A DNA stretch of 64,000 nt from Pseudomonas frederiksbergensis (GTDB lineage Bacteria > Pseudomonadota > Gammaproteobacteria > Pseudomonadales > Pseudomonadaceae): contig NZ_JAAUOE010000017.1 of assembly GCF_017114915.1 (NCBI RefSeq), positions 43,520 to 107,519 of the forward strand. Reading direction: 5' to 3'. Below are positions 17,135-24,802 of this stretch, piece after piece. The notes under the pieces were generated by a model that saw only the letters and a list, made by a program, of their open reading frames with translations, made no database searches and was not told the DNA's origin. Numbering within the stretch: position 1 is the stretch's first letter; each line of letters begins with the position of its first letter. A program made the position numbers and the translations under genes.

Positions 17135-19954
17135 TTGAGCACTTATCAAGGAATGCGTTGGTTCAAGGCGGACTTCCAGGTGCAGACACCAGAAGACAAC
17201 CGGCATTGGGCAGATGACGATCTGCGCTTGCTGGTGCCCCGTCGTCATGGTGCCAATGGTGAATTCAAAGAATTGGATATCCAGGAGAAAGCCGCACGAT
17301 TTCTCCGGCGGTGCCATGAACTTGGCCTTGAGATCATTGGGATCACAGACCACAACTTTTCCGATAAGGCCGAACCGCGTGACTGGTTCCTCACACACTT
17401 GGTCGAACAGAACAAATCTGTGGCGAGGGAAATGCAACGGGCGCCGCTCGCAATTTTTCCCGGGTTTGAGGTCGACATTGGTTACCACGTGCTGTGCCTC
17501 TTCGAGCCAGCAACCAAGATGCTTCACATTAAGCGTTTGAACATGATTCTGACCAAGCTTGGTCTCGCGGAAAACGAACGGTTCCGAGCGGGTGAACCGA
17601 CATTGTTGCGGCGCGAGGGGCACACAATCAGCCTGAAGACCTTGCTGGAAGTCGTGCAGGACAAGCATGGCGGCATTGTGATCGCGGCCCATGCTGATCA
17701 AAACGATGGCATGCTGTCCTCAGCCAATCATATCGCGGACTACCAGCTGCCGGATCTGCACGCCGTGGAAGTGACCAGCTATCCGTTGCCGGAACGCACC
17801 CGCTCGATTTTAAAGGGGCGTAACCCCGCCTGGTCTCGTCGCGGGCGGCAACCGGCTTATGTCCAGTCTTCTGATGCCAAATCACTGAAAGTGGGCGCGG
17901 ATGGGCTACCAGTGGCCAATTCGCTGGGCTATCGATCGACTTGGGTTAAAGCATCAAAACCATCTATTGCGGCACTGCGTCAGGCATTTCTTGATGGTTC
18001 GTCCCGCCTGCGGCTGCAGGATATGTGCCCTTCAAATGAGCAGACGCATCCTCGAATCGTGTTCTTGAAATGCCAAGGGCTGAAGTTTCTGGCCGACCAA
18101 GAGGTGGTTTTCTCCCCCAACCTGAACACGCTAATCGGTGGCAGAGGAACCGGAAAGTCGACGTTGCTGGAGCTGCTGCGTTTCGCTTTCGGCCGCGATC
18201 AGGCTGGCAGGTTTTCCGCTTCGACGCGGGCAAAATTTCAACGGGTCCGCGCCACGTTCAGCGGTGACGCCGAAATCCAGGTGGGCTGGGAAAGTATCCC
18301 GGGCCAAGTCGATATTATTTCTCTTCGCCCGGATGCTCTGCACACCCTGCTTCAAGGCGAGGCCCCTGACGTCGGCGTTTTCCTGAAGCAATTGCCTGTG
18401 CAGTTTTACAGCCAACAACAGCTTAGCGAGCTCACTGACATCGGCGGGGAAGGCAGTCTATTAGGCATGATCGATGATGCCTGCGCTGTGGACCTGCAAG
18501 GCTTGAAATGGCGCGAAGAAACCCTGCGGGCGGAGATCGTTCAGGTATTTGCCGCATCCGACCAACTCAGCGCGCTCAATGAAGAAGCCAAGTCACTCAC
18601 ACAAGAGCTGAGAGAGCTCGAGCGACAATGGCAGGCTCGCAAAGAGGTGCAGGAAGAGGCACTGCAGTATCAGCGTGCTGAGTTGGCGCGCCAATACCAT
18701 GACCATGCCCGCGCGCAGATCGAAGCTGACTTGCAAGCCCTGAATGCCATAGTTGAGCGGTTATCGATGCGTGGCGTATTGAACGACGCCAAAGCGGATA
18801 GCTGGCCAAGGGCGGACTGGTTCAACTCGTTCACTCAGGACGCCGCGAGTGTGCGCGAAAAATATGCCAAAGACATCGCCATTATGGCCGCCGACATGCG
18901 CAAGGAAACGGATGCGCTGTATAACCTAGGCGAGGGATGGGCCCAGGTTGAAAACGAGCTTGGGGCCGTCAAGGCAGGATTTCTGAATGCCTGCCAGGAA
19001 CGGGGTTTGCAGCCACAAGATGTGGCGCGGTTGCAAGAAATCGACCGATTGCGACAGGCCAAGCAGGAGAGTCTGAAGGACCGCACCAAACGCATTGACG
19101 CGCTCAAGCCGCAGGTAGCGCGCCGTGATGCCCTACTTGAGGAGTTGGCGACGCTCTGGGCCGAGCAGTACGTTGTACGAAAGCGAGTTGCGCAAGAGAT
19201 TACCCAAAACGTCAATGGTGCCATCATGATAAAGCTGCAGCCGATGGCGGATGAAGCAGGTTTTCTCAAGATTTGGGAGAGCATGATTCCCGATGGGCGC
19301 GGCAAACTCGGGCGTGCTTGGGCGTACATAGGGGGAGTACTTTTTGCCGACTTTCAACAGGGGATTGCTGTTCGTCTGCCCGCGCTTCCATCCCCTTGGC
19401 TCCATATCAGATCTGTATTGATGAAGGAGCGACCAACTCCGCTGCCCCTTTTGGAATACATGGAGGACCTTCGTAGACACTTGGCAGAGCAGAAAGACGC
19501 TTGGCGGCTTGCACGTCTCACTCGGGTGGAGGATCAGATGGACATCGAGCTGTATCGATCAGATAAAACGCTGGTTGGCAGCATTCTGAGTCGAGCTCTG
19601 TCGGAGGGGCAGCGCAATACCGCCGTGCTGAATTTTCTGCTTGCTAAAGGTGACGGGCCAATCATCATTGACCAACCCGAGGACGAACTCGACTCCAACT
19701 TTATCTACAAGGAGCTGGTCCCACTGCTGCGGGCGGTGAAGAACCAGCGGCAACTGATCGTGGCAACGCATAATGCTAACCTCCCGGTCAACGCAGATTC
19801 GGACTTGGTCTATGCCTTGGATGTAAAGGACGGGCGAGGCGTACGGCTAGCGATCGGTGGACTAGATCACGCCGATACCACCGATGCGGTGTTGAACATT
19901 ATGGAAGGGTCAGCAGAGGCGTTTAAGCGACGTTTTGAAAAGTACCATTTCTGA
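17135..19954 (+). CDS. TrlF-type protein: PHP-like domain fused to SMC-like ATPase
   Basis: 939 residues. The TTG start at 17135 has GGAG at 17124-17127; an ATG at 17153 is the alternative. The N-terminus (FKADFQVQTPEDN, GITDHNFSD near 69, GIVIAAHADQNDG near 184) resembles a PHP phosphoesterase. From about 315 an ABC/SMC-like ATPase begins: Walker A IGGRGTGKSTLLELL near 334, a coiled coil through the middle (EEAKSLTQELRELERQWQAR), LSEGQRNTAVLNF signature, Walker B IIIDQPEDELD near 841, and the H-loop VATHNANLPV. This is the architecture I know as TrlF family, found on genomic islands and suspected of phage or plasmid defence. Its base composition is lower in GC than core neighbours. Confidence 0.82.
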   Translation: MSTYQGMRWFKADFQVQTPEDNRHWADDDLRLLVPRRHGANGEFKELDIQEKAARFLRRCHELGLEIIGITDHNFSDKAEPRDWFLTHLVEQNKSVAREMQRAPLAIFPGFEVDIGYHVLCLFEPATKMLHIKRLNMILTKLGLAENERFRAGEPTLLRREGHTISLKTLLEVVQDKHGGIVIAAHADQNDGMLSSANHIADYQLPDLHAVEVTSYPLPERTRSILKGRNPAWSRRGRQPAYVQSSDAKSLKVGADGLPVANSLGYRSTWVKASKPSIAALRQAFLDGSSRLRLQDMCPSNEQTHPRIVFLKCQGLKFLADQEVVFSPNLNTLIGGRGTGKSTLLELLRFAFGRDQAGRFSASTRAKFQRVRATFSGDAEIQVGWESIPGQVDIISLRPDALHTLLQGEAPDVGVFLKQLPVQFYSQQQLSELTDIGGEGSLLGMIDDACAVDLQGLKWREETLRAEIVQVFAASDQLSALNEEAKSLTQELRELERQWQARKEVQEEALQYQRAELARQYHDHARAQIEADLQALNAIVERLSMRGVLNDAKADSWPRADWFNSFTQDAASVREKYAKDIAIMAADMRKETDALYNLGEGWAQVENELGAVKAGFLNACQERGLQPQDVARLQEIDRLRQAKQESLKDRTKRIDALKPQVARRDALLEELATLWAEQYVVRKRVAQEITQNVNGAIMIKLQPMADEAGFLKIWESMIPDGRGKLGRAWAYIGGVLFADFQQGIAVRLPALPSPWLHIRSVLMKERPTPLPLLEYMEDLRRHLAEQKDAWRLARLTRVEDQMDIELYRSDKTLVGSILSRALSEGQRNTAVLNFLLAKGDGPIIIDQPEDELDSNFIYKELVPLLRAVKNQRQLIVATHNANLPVNADSDLVYALDVKDGRGVRLAIGGLDHADTTDAVLNIMEGSAEAFKRRFEKYHF

Positions 19955-19973
19955 AGGCTCATAAAACCTTCAC

Positions 19974-20230
19974 TGCATTTCTACTGTGACGACGGGCGCT
20001 TCCACGCCGACTTGGGCGCGGCTATGGGCGATGGAGAGGGACATGGTCGCTCCTTGAGTTGACACGGACCGCTTCCTGCGATTTTTTAGGGGTAGTAGTC
20101 GACATCAGTTTCTACATCGCATTCTTACGAGAAAATCGCTCAAGATGTTGCGGCGTAATTTATAGGGAGGAGTATTTTCTGCGGTAGAAGGTATGAATAG
20201 ATGTCTTGTAGTTGGTTGATGCCATATGGT
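19974..20230 (-). pseudogene. comM: Displaced 5' end of comM with its leader
   Basis: On the minus strand from ATG 20044 it reads MSLSIAHSRAQVGVEAPV then VTVE, against SLSIVHSRAQIGVDAPAVTV in the intact gene, and breaks off after about 22 codons near 19974. Similarity continues upstream: CTCCTTGAG, the CCGCTTCCTGCG block and AGATGTTGCG (20045-20160) match 16677-16790, and weaker likeness reaches about 20230. It is the abandoned head and promoter of a comM copy and marks the right edge of cargo B. Confidence 0.88.
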
Positions 20231-20239
20231 GGATTTAGC

Positions 20240-20283
20240 ATTTATTAAAATAGCTAGGCGCCGCTATTTACGTCGCCTAGCTC
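20240..20283 (-). terminator. Rho-independent-type terminator of the deaminase gene
   Basis: Read on the minus strand, AGCTAGGCG and CGCCTAGCT form a nine-base stem, followed by ATTTTAATAAA. It begins 24 bases after the stop codon of the AvcD-like gene. Confidence 0.7.
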
Positions 20284-20307
20284 TGAACAACTAAGTTGAT
20301 GTTGCTG

Positions 20308-21888
20308 TTACGCTGCTCTTGGAGGCGGCGGGGGTGGTGGGAGGGGAGCTACCTTTGACATAAGGTCTTCGACTACTTTGCCTTCTATTGTTTGATATGG
20401 ATCAAGGTACTCTGTTCCAATATGCATGGCATCTGTCTTTATGATGTCTACCGCTACTCCATGCGTGTCTTTGCGTTTTCCACGTGCTACAAAAAAAGCT
20501 GCATATTTTCCAGGGGAAACACCTGAGAAGGTCTCGAATAGAGTTTTTCCTGTATGGTTTTCATCTGTAGTAATAGCATCTTCATGTAAGTCTAGAGCAA
20601 GGCTTTTTTCATAGGGCTCAATGTAGACAACCCTTTTTATGCCTGCCGCTATGATGTGGCGAGCGCAATTGTGACAGGGGAATGTGGTTGTATAAAGAAC
20701 ACATGAATCTGTAGAGTTTCCCTGGGAGCGGGCTAGTCCAAGTATTGCTTCCATTTCTGCGTGGATAGCTCGTGAAAATTCAATAATTGAGCCTGCTCTG
20801 GTTTCTTTCTGAATAAGCTCAGCCAGGGCTTCTTTTGTTTCATCGCTAACAGCTACTTTTGAACTTACAATTTTTACAATGTCTTGGATAAGTGCGGACT
20901 TATGGATGTCGTTATAACACTTGCCGCCATGGTAAATGCAGCGCTGGTCATTTGGCGAATCTGAAGTATATAGCCCGCCTCCGAACTTAGGGACATCATT
21001 CCAACCTAGCGAAATTATGTTTCCTTCTTTGTTGGCAATGGCAGCCCCGACCTGCCTGCTCAGGCATGCAGACTTTAATGAGGCGGAATAAGCTGCATAC
21101 ATCCCAGACTCGTCTTTGGTAGGCGTTACTCCGTTCTTTCCATGAACTAGTGCGACAAAGCGTTGACATGGAGCTATTAGGTTTGAAATGGAGTCTTGAT
21201 TGTTTCTAATGAAGTAGTCTGCAAGTTGAACGGTTTTTTCTAGCTTTTGACCGTGAGTCGTATTGTGCTCATTTCTGTCGCGATCGATCAGATATTGTGC
21301 TTCATGTCCAGGGATGCGTTCGTTTCTTGTAAGATAGTTGAATCTGACATTTTGTGGGCTCAAAACTCCAACCAGATAAAAGATATTCCCGTAAACGAGT
21401 TTAAATAATTCGGCCTCTTCGGGATGTTTAAGTTGGTCTATGATGTAAACGGTTTTTGGAGGTTTGCTTACATTGGTCTTATCCATTGCAATGTCGCGCA
21501 AAGCGGCAACTTTTGCCATTGCAAGGGCAGCCAGAATTTGTGAGTCAAATTTCTGTCGTAAATCATTACCTAGGTCTTGGAGGGTGGTATATCTGTTTTT
21601 TCCCGGTGGAGGGTCAAGACTAAGATGTTTCAGATGATCGGGCAGGCCGTGGTCTTTATAATACTTTTTTATTATGTCACTAACTTTTATGTGTTCAGTG
21701 AGATATCCGTACTCTTCGAATTGGACGCGGGTGGTTCTTATTACATCGGCTAGGTTGCATCCTACCGGACCACAAAAGGCGATAATTATTTCATCGCTTC
21801 TACGACCTTCTATGCGCTCTCCAATCTTGCGCATGTTGTTCGAGTCATTAACCGAAGTAGCTCTTTCCTTAGATACTGGTGCCGACAT
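20308..21888 (-). CDS. AvcD-type anti-phage (d)CMP/(d)CTP deaminase
   Basis: 526 residues with two domains. The N-terminal half is a P-loop kinase-like domain (IIIAFCGPVGCNLADVI, residues 35-50), in which the usual GK[ST] is GCN. The C-terminal half is a zinc cytidine/deoxycytidylate deaminase domain: HAEME near 376 supplies the histidine and catalytic glutamate, and PCHNC near 404-408 the zinc cysteines. This pairing is that of the AvcD/dCTP deaminase defence proteins, which deplete cytidine nucleotides during phage infection and are held off by an upstream RNA, AvcI. The C-terminus carries a run of eight prolines before RAA. The gene is clearly AT-richer than the core genome, a sign of transfer. 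Confidence 0.82.
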   Translation of the reverse strand: MSAPVSKERATSVNDSNNMRKIGERIEGRRSDEIIIAFCGPVGCNLADVIRTTRVQFEEYGYLTEHIKVSDIIKKYYKDHGLPDHLKHLSLDPPPGKNRYTTLQDLGNDLRQKFDSQILAALAMAKVAALRDIAMDKTNVSKPPKTVYIIDQLKHPEEAELFKLVYGNIFYLVGVLSPQNVRFNYLTRNERIPGHEAQYLIDRDRNEHNTTHGQKLEKTVQLADYFIRNNQDSISNLIAPCQRFVALVHGKNGVTPTKDESGMYAAYSASLKSACLSRQVGAAIANKEGNIISLGWNDVPKFGGGLYTSDSPNDQRCIYHGGKCYNDIHKSALIQDIVKIVSSKVAVSDETKEALAELIQKETRAGSIIEFSRAIHAEMEAILGLARSQGNSTDSCVLYTTTFPCHNCARHIIAAGIKRVVYIEPYEKSLALDLHEDAITTDENHTGKTLFETFSGVSPGKYAAFFVARGKRKDTHGVAVDIIKTDAMHIGTEYLDPYQTIEGKVVEDLMSKVAPLPPPPPPPRAA

Positions 21889-21930
21889 TCTTCGCGCCCT
21901 CAGGGCACGAGCAAAAGGTCTACTTTGTTT

Positions 21931-22104
21931 TTACCAGTCTACTTTTTTCGCTCGTGCCAAAATATTGTTTATGGCTTTTTTATATTCGTCTTCGGCTTTT
22001 TTTTCTTTGAAAGAAGCGAAGCCGACAATGTTGGAGTTCTGATTGTTCCCTTGACGGGTCAATTTATCATTTTGATAAACATTTGTTTCATCAGATCTCT
22101 TCAT
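21931..22104 (-). CDS. Small charged ORF (57 aa) upstream of the AvcD-like gene; may overlap an AvcI-like RNA
   Basis: ATG 22104 is preceded on the minus strand by AGGAG and GGGGAACGG. The peptide begins MKRSDETNVYQNDKLTRQG and ends EYKKAINNILARAKKVDW; it is polar, lysine-rich, with a likely C-terminal helix. It stops 42 bases before the deaminase start on the same strand, so the two are probably cotranscribed. I know no family for it. In the described AvcID system the inhibitor is an RNA encoded at this place, so the segment 21889-22150 may act as RNA, as a small antitoxin protein, or both. Confidence 0.45.
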   Translation of the reverse strand: MKRSDETNVYQNDKLTRQGNNQNSNIVGFASFKEKKAEDEYKKAINNILARAKKVDW

Positions 22105-22158
22105 TTCCGTTCCCCTATCTCCTATTGATTCGCGGAGTGTGACTTTCAAAGTGCGAGC

Positions 22159-22186
22159 ATTCTACAGTTGTCAAGCACAAAATCAA
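22159..22186 (-). promoter_or_regulatory. Candidate sigma70 promoter for the small ORF-avcD unit
   Basis: Minus strand TTGATT (22186-22181), 16-base spacer, TAGAAT (22164-22159). Transcription would start near 22152, about 48 bases before the small ORF. TTGACA also occurs in the spacer but has no -10 at proper distance. Confidence 0.45.
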
Positions 22187-22560
22187 TGCCTTTACAAGCG
22201 ATAGATTAGCCTGTAGTGGGGTGAAGGCAAGCTTAGCCAGAGAAAAATCTTCATTGCATGCCATCTGCTTTGTACTCCTAGGTTTAGGGGCATGCAATTC
22301 AGATTATTCTGTAAATTCGTCAGAAAAATGACCGCTTCCTACAGATGAGCAGAGAGAAGTCTGATCAATACCGTTGGTCGGATGCTGCTTAAAGTGCTAA
22401 GCACCGACCATGGCTTGTGGTGCTTGCTCGTTTCGATCAGCAGCTTCAAAAGCTAGGCTGGTGATGATGAATTATATGAGGATCGGTAATAACGTTGGAT
22501 ATGCTGGTTCCTAGGGCATCTGGTCGATTAAAAAGTGAGAGCAATTTGAACCGTATTGGA
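22187..22560. other. AT-rich intergenic region, no gene seen
   Basis: Between the avcD-side promoter and higA. I looked for a HigB toxin or an RNA gene and saw neither. The frame of higA is open back to about 22495 but without family similarity before 22561. Confidence 0.5.
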
Positions 22561-22809
22561 ATGAGGCCGATTCATCCTGGCGAAATCCTTAAAGAGGAGT
22601 TTCTAGAGCCTCTGGGCATTACGGCGGCAGGTTTGGCTAGCTCATTGAATGAGGTCGCGAGTGAAGTGAGCGGCCTAGTGATGCAGGAGAGAGGTGTAAG
22701 TCCTGATCTTGCCAAGAGGCTTGCCATTCACCTGAAAACCACGCCCGAGTTCTGGCTAAACCTGCAATCGACCTACGATCAGCGCAGAGCCGAAATCGAG
22801 CGTGGTTGA
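22561..22809 (+). CDS. higA: HigA-type antitoxin (XRE family), no adjacent toxin gene
   Basis: 82 residues from ATG 22561, chosen because family members begin MRPIHPGEILKEEFLEP at this point; the frame is open upstream. A short helix-turn-helix (ITAAGLASSLNEVASEVSGL) is followed by RGVSPDLAKRLAIHLKTTPE and FWLNLQSTYD, the standard HigA ending. HigA normally neutralises HigB, an mRNA-cleaving toxin encoded just upstream. No HigB-like frame is visible in 22150-22560, so this looks like an orphan antitoxin. It is convergent with the Bro-N gene, 11 bases away. Confidence 0.82.
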   Translation: MRPIHPGEILKEEFLEPLGITAAGLASSLNEVASEVSGLVMQERGVSPDLAKRLAIHLKTTPEFWLNLQSTYDQRRAEIERG

Positions 22810-22820
22810 GCTTCAGGTAA

Positions 22821-23348
22821 TTAAAAAGACTGCAGCACCCGCGAAGCACGCTTCCACCACGGCGCATTGACCCTACCTCGCGGTCGTTCCTCATTCGGCA
22901 GCAGTTGCGGAACATCCTGCAACCGAATCCACGGCTGGTTATTCCAGTGCAGCAAACTCAGCGACATTTCCGGCCAGTTCAGCAAGCTCAGTATTGGGCG
23001 TTCGGTTGAGGTGGGTTGCTGGGCATCTCTCAGGGCTGGGACCACGTCGTGGGTAAGCCATTCGCGCAGGCCTCGGTATTCGGGGCAGTAGTGGTAGACC
23101 AGCAATGCGTAGACGCCGGATTCGCTGATCAGCAGTGTGTTTTCTACGGTGCCGTGGATGAGCATTCGCACGGACTGGTGTTGGTCGGGATCGAGTTTTC
23201 GTAGCGCTCGTTCGTCGAGGAACAGCCTGAGCAATCGGCCGAGGTCGCGGGCGCTGAACCAGGGTTGGTTTTCCAGGAGGAGGGCGTGGAGGTGGAGTTT
23301 GTGGCGGGTGAAGAAGTGGGGGATCAGGTAAGCGTCATCGCGATTCAT
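22821..23348 (-). CDS. Bro-N domain (phage antirepressor-like) protein
   Basis: 175 residues. Residues about 15-105 match the BRO family N-terminal DNA-binding domain (HLHALLLENQPWFSARDLGR, LLISESGVYALLVYHYCPEY, RGLREWLTHDVVPALR). The C-terminal part repeats some of the same themes (LHWNNQPWIRLQDVPQLLP) but is not a known domain to me. Such proteins occur in phages and, as single chromosomal genes, across pseudomonads. AAAAGGAG, eight bases before the ATG, is a strong ribosome binding site but can be masked by the leader. Function here is unknown. Confidence 0.8.
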   Translation of the reverse strand: MNRDDAYLIPHFFTRHKLHLHALLLENQPWFSARDLGRLLRLFLDERALRKLDPDQHQSVRMLIHGTVENTLLISESGVYALLVYHYCPEYRGLREWLTHDVVPALRDAQQPTSTERPILSLLNWPEMSLSLLHWNNQPWIRLQDVPQLLPNEERPRGRVNAPWWKRASRVLQSF

Positions 23349-23497
23349 TGATACAGCTCCTTTTGCTTAAAGGGCTGCCTGCAATCGTCGCCAAACAATT
23401 GGGTGGCAGCTGTACGCGGGTTGGCGAACCGGAGCAAAAGGAACCCGGCAGACCCGAAGGTCTCCCACGCACAGCCGCCATGATTCGATGCGGCGGA
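23349..23497 (-). ncRNA. Structured leader of the Bro-N gene with ribosome-site-masking helix
   Basis: On the minus strand this leader folds readily. There is a hairpin with a UUCG loop (23450-23463), a GC stem (23475-23479 with 23492-23496), a GGTT/AACC hairpin (23419-23430) and a six-base stem (23374-23379 with 23405-23410). The ribosome binding site segment 23358-23367 is perfectly complementary over ten bases to 23433-23442. The adjoining 23352-23358 is complementary to 23408-23414. These two pairings cross, so they exclude each other, the arrangement of a translational switch. No known riboswitch class was recognised. Confidence 0.5.
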
Positions 23498-23660
23498 AAT
23501 TAGCCCGCTATCGGATGGTTGTCGTGCGCCTTAAGCTTCCAGGGTCGCCAAACCCAGTGCTGAACATTCAGCAGAAGGTGAGCTTAGGAACCGGGGCTTT
23601 GCGGCGCAATCGGACGGCGGTGGTGCTCTTTGTAGGACGTTGCCGGGATGTTTGCAGGGC

Positions 23661-23700
23661 TTGAGATCAAAAGATCGAAGCCTTCGGCAGCTCCTACAGG
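23661..23700. repeat. Dispersed repeat with GATCAAAAGATC core
   Basis: Contains GAGATCAAAAGATCGAAGCC, then TTCGGCAGCTCCTACAGG. The same element appears inverted at 45006-45044. This is an intergenic repeat family common in fluorescens-group genomes. Confidence 0.6.
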
Positions 23701-23710
23701 ACACATTGAA

Positions 23711-23744
23711 TGATCGTTCCCACGCAGAGCATGGGAACGATCAG
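23711..23744. repeat. Inverted repeat just after ubiK
   Basis: TGATCGTTCCCACG and its near complement CATGGGAACGATCA. It starts two bases past the ubiK stop on the minus strand and may serve as its terminator. The same unit recurs, expanded, at 58362-58469. Confidence 0.6.
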
Positions 23745-23745
23745 C

Positions 23746-24012
23746 TTACTCGGCGTCAGCAACTGGATTGAGCTTCGCTTCCAGCTCCGCCACTTTCGCC
23801 TCAAGGCTTTCCAACCGAGCACGCGTCCGTGCCAGCACGACCATCTGGCTATCAAACTCTTCCCGGCTCACCAGGTCCAGCTTGCTGAAGCCGCTCTGCA
23901 ACAGAGCCTTGAACTGGCTTTCGATTTCGCTTTTCGGCAGTGGGGTGTCGCCGCTGAAGAGGCGGGAGGCGGTGCCGCTCAGGGCGTCGAGGAAGTCTTT
24001 TGGCGCGAGCAT
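23746..24012 (-). CDS. ubiK: UbiK/YqiC family ubiquinone biosynthesis accessory factor
   Basis: 88 residues: LAPKDFLDALSGTASRLF at the start, then LVSREEFDSQMVVLARTRA and a C-terminal coiled coil (LESLEAKVAELEAKLNP), the normal layout and length of this family. UbiK binds the ubiquinone biosynthetic complex under aerobic growth. Its place between comM and glnK is the usual pseudomonad order, so it marks the return of core synteny after the accessory block. Confidence 0.9.
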   Translation of the reverse strand: MLAPKDFLDALSGTASRLFSGDTPLPKSEIESQFKALLQSGFSKLDLVSREEFDSQMVVLARTRARLESLEAKVAELEAKLNPVADAE

Positions 24013-24767
<755 letters not shown>

Positions 24768-24802
24768 GCCGCCACAAACCCAACGCCCCAGGAGAAAACA
24801 AT

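Noticed and set aside
7492..20230. Attachment-site repeats or an integrase at the edges of the comM block
   Set aside because: The two comM pieces come from opposite ends of the gene and share no sequence, so they are not att repeats; no recombinase gene lies inside.
22115..22297. 60-codon minus-strand frame upstream of the small ORF before the deaminase
   Set aside because: It overlaps the likely promoter and has no ribosome binding site or similarity.
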